A stretch of 5,041 nucleotides of DNA from JBPCOB01 sp051000715 (GCA_051000715.1 JBPCOB010000084.1:1-5041); one strand, 5' to 3'. Counted from the first letter of the stretch, positions 1 to 5,041 are shown. Numbers and translations are program-made. The notes: generated from the letters alone by a model not told the origin.

Positions 1-285
1 GTCGCTGCGAGACGTACACGTCGATCACCTGCCCATGCTGGTCGACCCCCCCGGTAGACGTGGGACCAGACCCCGGAGACCTTCACGTAGGTCTCATCGA
101 CAAGCCACCGATCCCCGGCCAGGTGCCGAGTCGGCCGGGCCGCGTCGATCAGCAACGGGGTGCACCGCTGCACCCACCGATAAGCGTGACGTGGTCGACC
201 TCGATGCCACTCTCGGCGAGAAGCTCTTCGAGGTCCCGGTAGGACAATTCATGCAACACGACTCGCGCCCTTACCCAGGCTGGTT
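1..285 (-). pseudogene. IS6-family transposase, 5' part, frameshifted and cut by window edge
   Basis: Read on the minus strand, this encodes the start of an IS6-type DDE transposase, the enzyme that moves the insertion sequence by cointegrate formation. Seen directly: LSYRDLEELLAESGIEVDHVT (positions 187-252 or so, the usual N-terminal helix-turn-helix region), then after a frame change YRWVQRCTPLLIDAARP and DRWLVDETYVKV, which carries the first catalytic Asp. After a second frame change come VDQHGQVIDVYVS residues around the second Asp. The first shift lies near 180-184, where a base seems missing. The second lies in a C7 run at 46-52, where a base seems added. The glutamate of the DDE triad would lie outside the window. 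The N-terminus before about 285 has no clear start codon in frame, and I could not identify the terminal inverted repeat with confidence. Family call is firm; whether the shifts are real or sequencing errors is open. Confidence 0.82.
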
Positions 286-434
286 GCCGGCCGTTGGATT
301 GGAAGGTGCATCGCCGCAGCAGCGAGAGACGCCCCGAGTCCCGCAAGCCGCTTGAGAAGATGTTGCGGCGAGAGGACCCCGTTTGGAGAGTGCGGCAGCG
401 CGCAAGGGAGAGGGCAGGCGACAATTCAGGCGTC

Positions 435-440
435 AGAGGG
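435..440 (+). promoter_or_regulatory. Possible ribosome binding site for the phosphotransferase
   Basis: AGAGGG lies 10 nt before GTG 451. This favours GTG 451 over ATG 463, for which the spacing would be 22 nt. The match is modest, so this is only a weak argument for the start. Confidence 0.35.
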
Positions 441-450
441 CCCGCGTGCA

Positions 451-1275
451 GTGGCTGCGGCGATGTCGACCGCCTCATCACTTGACCTGGCAGTCGACGA
501 CGCGGTCGTTCTTCATGACTCGAACAAGCTCACTCTGCGTCTGCTGCCTTGTGACGTCCTGGCCCGGGTGGCACCTGTAGAGCATCAGGTCGCACAGTTC
601 GAAATCGAGGTTGCTCAACGGCTCGCCGAATCCGGGAGCCCTGTGGCTGCTCTCGAGCCCCGGGTGGAGCCACGCGTCTACGAGAGTGATGGCTTCGTGG
701 TCACGCTGTGGACCTACTACGAACCTGCGACGCTTCGAGAGGTCTCACCAGCCGAGTACGCCAGGGCGCTCGAGCGGCTGCATGCCGGCATGCGCAAGGT
801 CGATGTCCCTACGCCGCACTTCACGGCTCGAGTCGAGCAGGCCCAACAACTCGTGGCAAGCCGCTACCACACTCCGGCGCTCGCCGACGCGGATCGGGAG
901 CTCCTCGGCAACACGTTACAAAGCCTGAGACGAGTGATCGGCGAGCGCGGCGGCGCCGAGCAACTACTGCACGGCGAGCCGCACCCAGGCAACGTGCTCA
1001 CCACGACGCACGGGCTACTGTTCATAGACCTCGGGACGTGCTGCCGTGGGCCTGTCGAATTCGACCTCGCCCATGCGCCCGAAGAAGTCACCGAGCACTA
1101 TCCGGGTGTCGATGAAGACTTGCTACGCGAGTGCCGGATCCTCGTGCTGGCGATGATCACAACGTGGCGCTGGGATCGAGGCGACCAACTCCCAAACGGA
1201 CGCCAACTGGGCACAGAGTGGCTCAGCCGGCTCCGAGCAGCCCTCGATCGCAACGGGCTGGATACCCATGGCTGA
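451..1275 (+). CDS. APH-fold phosphotransferase (aminoglycoside phosphotransferase family protein)
   Basis: This is a complete protein of about 274 residues with the bilobed kinase-like fold of the APH family (PF01636), cytoplasmic, expected to transfer phosphate from ATP to a small molecule. Numbered from GTG 451, the N-lobe runs from about VDDAVVLHDSN to the LARVAP strand near residue 40. The catalytic loop is HGEPHPGNVL at 174-183, followed by the metal-binding strand FIDLG at 191-195 and the GPVEFDLAH helix start. The usual loop is HGDxxxxN; here the Asp position is Glu. APH-type proteins with HGEPHPGN are, as I recall, common in actinobacteria, so this is probably a subfamily trait and not a defect. 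The substrate cannot be named; resistance to aminoglycosides should not be assumed. The start is uncertain: GTG 451 has AGAGGG upstream, ATG 463 is the alternative, and the frame stays open back to TTG 352 but with non-protein-like composition. It is the only intact gene in the left half and lies between two transposase remnants. Confidence 0.88.
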   Translation: MAAAMSTASSLDLAVDDAVVLHDSNKLTLRLLPCDVLARVAPVEHQVAQFEIEVAQRLAESGSPVAALEPRVEPRVYESDGFVVTLWTYYEPATLREVSPAEYARALERLHAGMRKVDVPTPHFTARVEQAQQLVASRYHTPALADADRELLGNTLQSLRRVIGERGGAEQLLHGEPHPGNVLTTTHGLLFIDLGTCCRGPVEFDLAHAPEEVTEHYPGVDEDLLRECRILVLAMITTWRWDRGDQLPNGRQLGTEWLSRLRAALDRNGLDTHG

Positions 1276-1427
1276 TCGCGGGCCTCGAGGTCGTGGCCGG
1301 TTGGCTGTTGATGCCGCGATCTACCGTCATCCCGGTCTTGGCCGGTCGTTGGCGAGATCCAGAGGCACATGTCGACGGCTCGACTACCGATTCGGACTCC
1401 ATCGAGACAAGGCGAACGTTGCCGGTC

Positions 1428-1441
1428 GCGGCACGTGCCGC
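1428..1441. repeat. Perfect 14-bp palindrome
   Basis: GCGGCACGTGCCGC reads identically on both strands, centred on CACGTG. It sits in the 245-bp stretch between the phosphotransferase stop (1275) and the IS630 stub, in which I recognise no gene on either strand. It could be an operator for a dimeric regulator, or chance in GC-rich DNA. There is no T-run after it, so it does not look like a terminator. Confidence 0.4.
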
Positions 1442-1523
1442 TGCGGCAAACCTTGGCCTTGCAGGTCCACCAGTTCAAGGTAATGGTCGCGCAGGCTGAT
1501 CCTGGTCGAGGTCAGGAGGAGTG

Positions 1524-1691
1524 GTGCGTGAGGGGTTGCGGGTCCGGGAACTGGCGAACGACGAGGGCAACCGGCTGTTGCGGATCGTACGGCGTTGCTC
1601 GGGGTCGGTGGTGACGTGGCGGCGAGCGCAGATGGTGCTGCTCTCGGTGGAAGGCCCGTTCGATGTCGAAGGCACCGTCGACGAAGCCTAG
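1524..1691 (+). pseudogene. IS630-family transposase, N-terminal stub
   Basis: A 55-residue frame begins LRVRELANDEGNRLLRIV and continues RRCSGSVVTWRRAQMVLLS, the standard N-terminal helix-turn-helix start of actinobacterial IS630/Tc1-type transposases (normally about 350 residues). AGGAGG at 1514-1519 sits 4 nt before GTG 1524; GTG 1521 is possible but too close. Homology stops at about 1640 after VLLS. The last residues, to TAG 1689-1691, are not transposase but the antisense of the next fragment. The DDE catalytic domain is absent, so no active enzyme can be made. I did not find the element's inverted repeats. The stub is joined head-on to minus-strand debris, which suggests a deletion or illegitimate junction near 1640. 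Confidence 0.75.
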
Positions 1692-1733
1692 GAGCGTCGC
1701 GTCGGGATTGTGCGTCTTGATATCCTCCAGGCG
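1641..1733 (-). pseudogene. Fragment resembling T5orf172/Mug113 (GIY-YIG-like) domain
   Basis: In the minus frame starting at 1733, 31 residues read RLEDIKTHNPDATLLGF then VDGAFDIERAFHRE. This matches the well-known tail of the T5orf172/Mug113 domain: R-L-x-x-[IL]-[QK]-T-x-N-P, then LLG, then a short acidic stretch, then ER-A-x-H. That domain belongs to the GIY-YIG nuclease-like group and is common in phages and mobile elements. The piece has neither a start nor its downstream part: it abuts the ParB-methylase remnant at 1733/1734 and the antisense of the IS630 stub at about 1640. It overlaps the end of the IS630 frame on the opposite strand. The call rests on pattern memory over a short stretch; no activity is expected. 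Confidence 0.5.
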
Positions 1734-2571
1734 GCCAGGTCGGCGAGCACGTCGCGGAAGTCGCCGTGCCGGATGTCGACCGTTGCCGGCTGACCGGACG
1801 CCTCGGCATCGCGGCTGGCCTGCGCCACCTGCCGCGCTTCGGCGTCGCGGTCCCGGTTCACCCGTTCGGCGCGGTCCAGCGGCATCGTCCCGGCGCGGAC
1901 CTGCTCGGCCAGGTCGGGTGCCTGCTCGACGATCCGTTTGACCGGGTTAGCGACCGGGCCGATCCGCCGGCCGCCTTCGCGGCCTTCGCCGCTGCTCGCG
2001 GTGCGCGTTTCTTCTTCGGTCCGGCCGGGGCAGCCGGGACCTCCGGTGGACCCTGGGGTCGATCGGCCCCAGGGTCGCTGACCGGCGCCACCCCAGGCGC
2101 GCATCCGCCTCGCCGCCTCTGCTTCGTGGAGCCCCGCACGGCGTAGCCGAGCGCCGCCCGCTGGCCTGCGCTGAGGTGCCGGCGCCGCAAGTTCGCTGAC
2201 ACCGAAAACCCGATCGGGTCGTCGCCGGGGTAGTAGCGGAAGGCGACCTGGACACCGGCCGCCTCACAGGCCTGCACCCGGTTGCGGCCGTCGAGCAGGA
2301 CCACGCCGCGTTCCGGGTCGTCCCACAGCCACACCGGCTCGGTCAGGCCGTGCTCGGCGATGTCGGCGGCCAGCTCCGCGAGCTCGGCGGGGTCGAGGAT
2401 CGGGGACAGCTCGGCGGCCGGGTGCGGGTCGCCAACACCCTGCCCGGACTCCACCGCCAGGTCGATCTGGGCGGCGATCCTCCGCCCGGCCGCCACCACA
2501 GCGGCATTGGCCGGGGTCAACAGTGCGCACGCCTTCGTGGTGTCGTCGAAGGCGGCGAGCCGATCATCCAT
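1734..2571 (-). pseudogene. ParB-like domain fused to start of DNA methyltransferase, frameshifted and truncated
   Basis: The frame starts at ATG 2571-2569 with GGAGGT 5 nt upstream. Residues 50-133 are a ParB/Srx-type N-terminal domain: HPAAEL (50-55), a helix with LAADIAEHGL, LLDGRNR (92-98, the nucleotide-binding region in ParB-like folds) and NLRRRHLSAGQR (127-138). After GYAVR (to about 2134) the homology seems to move to another frame as EAEAARRMRA, then back at about 2095 to a Pro/Ala/Lys-rich linker and AAKAAGGSARSL, a ParB helix-turn-helix piece. It shifts again at about 1937-1950 to VKRIVEQAPDLAEQVRAG and ends with VDIRHGDFRDVLADL. That last string is the usual beginning of an N6/N4 DNA methylase domain (before DPPY), so this was probably a ParB-methylase fusion of the type found in phages and integrative elements. 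The DPPY motif and everything after are lost at 1734. The third shift is well supported, the first two less so. Confidence 0.75.
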
Positions 2572-2576
2572 CGGTG

Positions 2577-2582
2577 ACCTCC
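2577..2582 (-). promoter_or_regulatory. Shine-Dalgarno site of the ParB-like gene
   Basis: On the minus strand GGAGGT lies 5 nt before ATG 2571-2569, close to the ideal match and spacing. It fixes the start of the ParB-like frame. Confidence 0.75.
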
Positions 2583-2624
2583 GCGATGGGGTGGGGGAGC
2601 GGGAGAGGGAGAGTGGAAAGGACC

Positions 2625-2659
2625 GGGGTGTCCTTGGGGCGTGCGCCTAGGGGGTGTCC
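2625..2659. repeat. Direct repeat GGGGTGTCC, two copies
   Basis: GGGGTGTCC occurs at 2625-2633 and 2651-2659, 26 bp apart start to start, about 55-90 bp upstream of the ParB-like start. The second copy lies inside the hairpin at 2648-2665. Repeats in front of a ParB-like gene could be operator or binding sites, but two 9-bp copies in G-rich DNA are weak evidence. Confidence 0.35.
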
Positions 2660-2665
2660 CCCCTA
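2648..2665. repeat. Short G/C hairpin upstream of the ParB-like gene
   Basis: TAGGGGG at 2648-2654 pairs perfectly with CCCCCTA at 2659-2665 across the 4-nt loop TGTC. It lies 77 bp before the minus-strand ParB-like start. It may be an operator, a 5' leader hairpin, or a factor-independent stop for plus-strand transcription; there is no T-run on either side. The rest of 2572-2760 shows no gene. Confidence 0.4.
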
Positions 2666-2759
2666 CCACTGCCGCTCCAGTGTCCCGAGTCCCGGCTTCG
2701 GCGCACGGTCACCTGCGTGCTGGTTGCACCGCAGGTGCGCAGCCGCCAGGTGATCAGCG

Positions 2760-2960
2760 GCCGGGGCCTGCGGATCGCGGTCCATCTTCTGGTCGGCGAG
2801 TTCATCGGCATCTTGTCCCCGATCGTGTGCTGACCGAGCGGCTCTTCTCAGGCCCGAACGGTGCCCCACGCTTGAAGGTCAGTACGTGCTCAAGGACATC
2901 ACCTTGGTGGCTGCGGCGATGGTGGTGACCGCCGGAACGCCAGGTCAGGCTGGTGCAGCG
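2760..2960 (+). pseudogene. DoxX/DUF417-like membrane protein, C-terminal remnant, two frameshifts
   Basis: Three plus-strand frames join into one recognisable protein tail. Frame one gives LLVGEFIGILSPIV and hits TGA at 2831. A shift near 2825-2830 gives LTERLFSGPNGAP. A second shift in the CCCC run at 2864-2867, where one C seems missing, gives TLEGQYVLKDITLVAAAMVV. The last string resembles the terminal transmembrane helix of DoxX and DUF417 family inner-membrane proteins, with the typical (E)GQYVLK(D/N) lead-in. These families have roughly four membrane helices; only the last two would be here, and no N-terminal half is recognisable upstream of about 2760. The open frame after 2945 runs antisense into the AbrB-like gene to 3077, which is probably not its natural end. 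Function cannot be assigned. Convergent with the AbrB-like gene. Confidence 0.5.
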
Positions 2961-3009
2961 TGGGGTGGTCGCGCAGCGCGCACTCGGCAGGGCGGGGTTT
3001 GGCGACCGG

Positions 3010-4191
3010 TCAGCCGGCAGGCGTCGCAGTACGGCGCAGAAGCCAGCGGACCAGGACGGGGGCGGCCAGAACCATGACGAACAGCCGCGGGCCCTGCAGC
3101 CCGAACACCAGGCTGGTGTTCGCGCCGCCGGCGAAGGCGGTAACTAGCACCGCGTTGATCCCGCCCGGGGTGGTTGCAAGGTAGGCCTCGAGAAGGCTGA
3201 CGTGTGTCGTCGCGGCGACCGCGGCGGCGAGCGCCCCGCACGCAATGATGATGCCGATGATCGCGGCGAGCGCGAGCGGCGCCGCCTTCGCTGCACGGCG
3301 CAGTACGGCCAGGTCGAAGCCGAGCCCGACCATCAGTCCAATGATGATGAACGCGGGTTCGCGGACCGGTCCAGGGGGCTGCAGGTCGTTCCACAAACCC
3401 AGGCCGCCACCGATCGCTGTCAGGACCAGCGGCACGATCAGCGCGCCGGCCGGAATGCGTAGGCGGCTGCCTGCGTAGGCGCCGACCACGGCCAGGCCGG
3501 TGGTGAGCAGGTAGCCGTGGACGCTTGGTCGCCTCGATCTCCTTGGCGCCGACCGCGGCGTACGTGCCGCCGGCGCCAGGACGAACCGGACTAGCAGCGG
3601 CGCGGTGACCGCGACGAGAATCAGCCGGACGTACTGCAGGACCGCCACGAGCCGGGCGTCGGCGTGCAGGTCGTCGGCGGCGGCCACGATCCCCGAGCTG
3701 CCGCCGGCGATCATCCCGAGAGCAGCGGTCGGCTCGTCCAGACCGGTCCGGCGGGCCAGCAGCAGGCCCGCGCCGACGCTGAGGGCCAGCGTGAGCAGTG
3801 TGACGGCGACCAGCGGCACCAGCGCCCAGCCGGCTCGACCGAGTGCTGGCAGCGAGAAGTAGGTGCCGAGCAGCACCCCCGCGATGGCCTGCCCGGCTAG
3901 GTAGACGACCCGGGGCAGGGCCGCGCCGGTCCGCCGGGCCAGGCCGCTCAGGGCCAGCACGAGACCGGCGAGCAAGCCGGTGATCAGGTGCGGTGCGGGC
4001 ATCCCGAGCTGTTCCACCAGGGTGCCGCCGAAGGACGTCACCAGGGCTGTCACGGTCCACAGCGCGAGCGCCCGGCTGTTCCAGCCGGTGCTGCGCCAGT
4101 TGGCGGGCAGCCGTCGCTGCCATCCGTTCGGGGCCGAGGGGTTCGACACCGTGGGCGCCGAGGAAGCGGTCCGATCAGCAGGAAGGGTCAT
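3010..4191 (-). CDS. AbrB-family integral membrane protein (PF05145, AbrB duplication)
   Basis: A 393-residue protein with about ten hydrophobic segments in two homologous halves, as in the family of E. coli AbrB (named for regulation of aidB, often annotated as ammonia monooxygenase or transcriptional regulator, but with a membrane-transporter architecture). This is not the Bacillus AbrB DNA-binding protein. Half one ends with the family signature IAGGSSGIVAAADDL (161-175) followed by ARLVAVLQYVRL; half two ends with TTPGGINAVLVTAFAGGAN (340-358) and PRLFVMVLAAP. Start ATG 4191-4189 is preceded by GGAG 4 nt upstream; the open frame continues upstream to 4539 but that part is not protein-like. 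Residues about 206-224 (3520-3575) are unlike the family and look out of frame (see findings). A frameshifted small membrane protein ends 56 bp upstream on the same strand and may be co-transcribed. Substrate unknown. I see no clear terminator after 3010. Confidence 0.87.
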   Translation of the reverse strand: MTLPADRTASSAPTVSNPSAPNGWQRRLPANWRSTGWNSRALALWTVTALVTSFGGTLVEQLGMPAPHLITGLLAGLVLALSGLARRTGAALPRVVYLAGQAIAGVLLGTYFSLPALGRAGWALVPLVAVTLLTLALSVGAGLLLARRTGLDEPTAALGMIAGGSSGIVAAADDLHADARLVAVLQYVRLILVAVTAPLLVRFVLAPAARTPRSAPRRSRRPSVHGYLLTTGLAVVGAYAGSRLRIPAGALIVPLVLTAIGGGLGLWNDLQPPGPVREPAFIIIGLMVGLGFDLAVLRRAAKAAPLALAAIIGIIIACGALAAAVAATTHVSLLEAYLATTPGGINAVLVTAFAGGANTSLVFGLQGPRLFVMVLAAPVLVRWLLRRTATPAG

Positions 4192-4247
4192 GCGGCTCCG
4201 CGTGTGCTTGCAAGGACCTGCTCGGGGCGTCGAGCCACGCAGTGTGT

Positions 4248-4455
4248 TCAATGTGCGCTGAACCCCGCCTGACCGGAGGGGGGGACGTCGGCAAGCTGCA
4301 GGACGACTAGTAGGTGCGCGTCGACGGACGGCAGCGCGCCAACGACGACCGCTTGGGTGAGCCCGGCCAGCGCGAGCAGCAGGCCGCCAGCCAGGGAGGC
4401 GGATTCCGAGCAAGCATGCCTTGATGGTATCGGGCCGACCGTTACGGACTAACAT
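4248..4455 (-). pseudogene. Small membrane protein, one frameshift, unknown family
   Basis: On the minus strand, ATG 4455-4453 starts a frame reading VRNGRPDTIKACLLGI. After a one-base shift at about 4385-4415 the frame reads LAGGLLLALAGLTQAVVVG, then ALPSVDAHLLVVLQLADVP, to TGA 4250-4248. The 208-nt span is one base off a multiple of three, consistent with a single indel. The second frame has no usual start codon of its own, but its third codon positions are overwhelmingly G or C and it encodes a good transmembrane helix, which I take as coding signal. The form (charged N-terminus, RPxT, long Leu/Ala/Val helix) is like many small actinobacterial membrane proteins, but I do not recognise a family. 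It lies just upstream of, and on the same strand as, the AbrB-like gene, and starts 29 bp from the divergent ChrB-like gene. No clear ribosome site. Confidence 0.45.
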
Positions 4456-4484
4456 CGATTCGTGGTGTTGCGGGGGGTGCGCGG

Positions 4485-4945
4485 GTGAGCAGCTGGGCTG
4501 GCTGCTGGTCAGCGTGAGCACCGCCGCTCCGGCGTCCACGCGGCGTGATGGTGTGGCGGCGACTGCGCGGACTGGGCGCGGTCTACCTGCAGCAGTCGGT
4601 GAGCCTGCTGCCCGATCTGCCGGCGATGCAGCAGAGCTTTGGACCAGTTGCTCGAGCGGGTCCGTGCCGAGGGTGGCACCGCCCGACTACTGCACGTCTG
4701 ACTCACCGACGCGAACGAGCAACGGGCGCTGGTCGCGGACTTTTAGCAGGCCGCCGACAGTGAACACGACGACTTGCTGGGGCGGGTGCCGAGCTTCCTG
4801 GCCGAGTTGGAGTCCGAGCGAGCCCGCGGGCGGGCCAGCTTCGTCGGGTCGAGGAGAACGAGGCCGATCTGGCCCGCTTCCGCAGCTGGCTCGCCAAGAT
4901 CGCGGCGCGCGACTACTTCGACGCCCCGCTCGGCGAGCGGGCCCG
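4485..4945 (+). pseudogene. ChrB-like (chromate resistance protein family) pseudogene, 3' truncated
   Basis: The pieces join into a ChrB N-terminal-type protein, a family found beside chromate transporters and thought to regulate or assist chromate resistance. GTG 4485 begins VSSW. After a shift near 4495-4510 comes LLVSVSTAAPASTR, after another near 4540 MVWRRLRGLGAVYLQQSV, the family hallmark with SLLPDLPAMQQS. An extra T in TTT 4638-4640 shifts to LDQLLERVRAEGGTARLLHV. In that frame TGA at 4699-4701 and TAG at 4744-4746 replace what look like Arg and Gln codons. It continues LLGRVPSFLAELESERARGR, and after a missing base near 4845-4855 as VEENEADLARFRSWLAKIAA then RDYFDAPLGERAR. Homology stops at the G16 run (4945), so the C-terminus is missing. 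No functional product is expected as written. It is divergent from the small membrane protein and AbrB-like gene. Confidence 0.8.
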
Positions 4946-5041
4946 GGGGGGGGGGGGGGGCGGGGGGAAGAGGGGGGAGAAATCGGAAGAAAGAAGAGGA
5001 TAGCCGAAGAAAACCCACCCACCACCCGCACCCACCTCCCC
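4945..5041. other. G16 run and low-complexity tail, probable contig-end artefact
   Basis: Sixteen consecutive G (4945-4960), then C, G6, a purine-only AG-rich stretch, and finally a C/A-rich stretch of repeated CCCACC-like units. The composition differs sharply from the rest of the window. It begins exactly where the ChrB-like frame should continue (after GERAR), and no reading frame carries the homology on. This looks like low-quality read sequence or an assembly edge and not biological DNA. Confidence 0.7.

Noticed and set aside
330..385. Terminal inverted repeat of the IS6 element near GGGGTCCTCTCGCCGCAAC (minus strand)
   Set aside because: It vaguely resembles an IS6-type end, but the other end is outside the window, so it cannot be tested here.
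352..450. TTG 352 as start of the phosphotransferase
   Set aside because: The extra 33 residues are Cys/Arg/Gly-rich and unlike the family, and no ribosome site precedes TTG 352.
1098..1478. Minus-strand open frames between the phosphotransferase and the IS630 stub
   Set aside because: No motif, no start signal, and composition typical of chance frames in GC-rich DNA.
1131..1499. Plus-strand 122-residue open frame
   Set aside because: Its first part is antisense-frame overlap with the phosphotransferase and the rest has no recognisable motif or ribosome site.
1937..1950. Programmed -1 frameshift linking the two ParB frames
   Set aside because: No slippery heptamer or obvious downstream stem-loop is present, and similar shifts occur in unrelated genes across the window.
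2282..2650. Plus-strand 122-residue Ser/Ala-rich open frame
   Set aside because: It is the exact antisense of the ParB-like domain, whose homology on the minus strand is clear.
2945..4123. Long minus-strand open frame of 392 residues overlapping the AbrB-like gene
   Set aside because: It is Arg/Pro/Gly-rich with no family features; a shadow of the AbrB-like gene in GC-rich DNA. Only the short 3520-3575 part may be genuine, through compensating indels.
4192..4539. N-terminal extension of the AbrB-like frame up to 4539
   Set aside because: The added residues are not protein-like, ATG 4191 has a GGAG site, and the family N-terminus fits that start. The stretch carries another small gene in a shifted frame.

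Overview
The window is very GC-rich, its reading frames show strong G/C bias at the third codon position, and its proteins look like those of an actinobacterium. This points to a high-GC actinomycete; nothing here fixes the genus. I see no rRNA, tRNA or CRISPR. The region reads as an accessory or decaying stretch. Only two genes look full length: an APH-fold phosphotransferase (451-1275, +) and an AbrB-type membrane protein (3010-4191, -). Around them lie insertion-sequence pieces and broken genes.

Layout. 1-285 (-): 5' part of an IS6-type transposase with two frameshifts, cut by the window edge. 451-1275 (+): the phosphotransferase. 1276-1520: no gene recognised, but a perfect 14-bp palindrome. 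1524-1691 (+): N-terminal stub of an IS630-type transposase. 1641-1733 (-): a 31-residue piece resembling the T5orf172/Mug113 (GIY-YIG-like) domain. 1734-2571 (-): a ParB-like nuclease/partition domain followed by the first residues of a DNA methyltransferase domain, with frameshifts and a lost 3' end. 2572-2760: the ParB upstream region, with a strong ribosome site, a direct repeat and a small G/C hairpin. 2760-2960 (+): C-terminal remnant of a DoxX/DUF417-like membrane protein with two frameshifts. 3010-4191 (-): the AbrB-family protein, preceded at 4248-4455 (-) by a frameshifted small membrane protein. 4485-4945 (+), divergent from these: a ChrB-like (chromate resistance family) pseudogene with two nonsense codons and several frameshifts. 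From 4945 the homology stops in a G16 run followed by low-complexity sequence that looks like a bad contig end.

How it fits together. The IS6, IS630, GIY-YIG-like and ParB-methylase pieces are typical of mobile-element or prophage/ICE debris joined by illegitimate junctions. The right part looks like a former divergent module (ChrB-like protein one way, small membrane protein plus AbrB-like transporter the other). Many lesions are one-base indels, some in homopolymers, and the right end is artefact-like, so some of the apparent decay may be sequencing or assembly error. The two C-to-T-type nonsense codons in the ChrB-like gene and the truncations are harder to explain that way. I find no convincing new biological system; the junctions and the indel pattern deserve a second look most.
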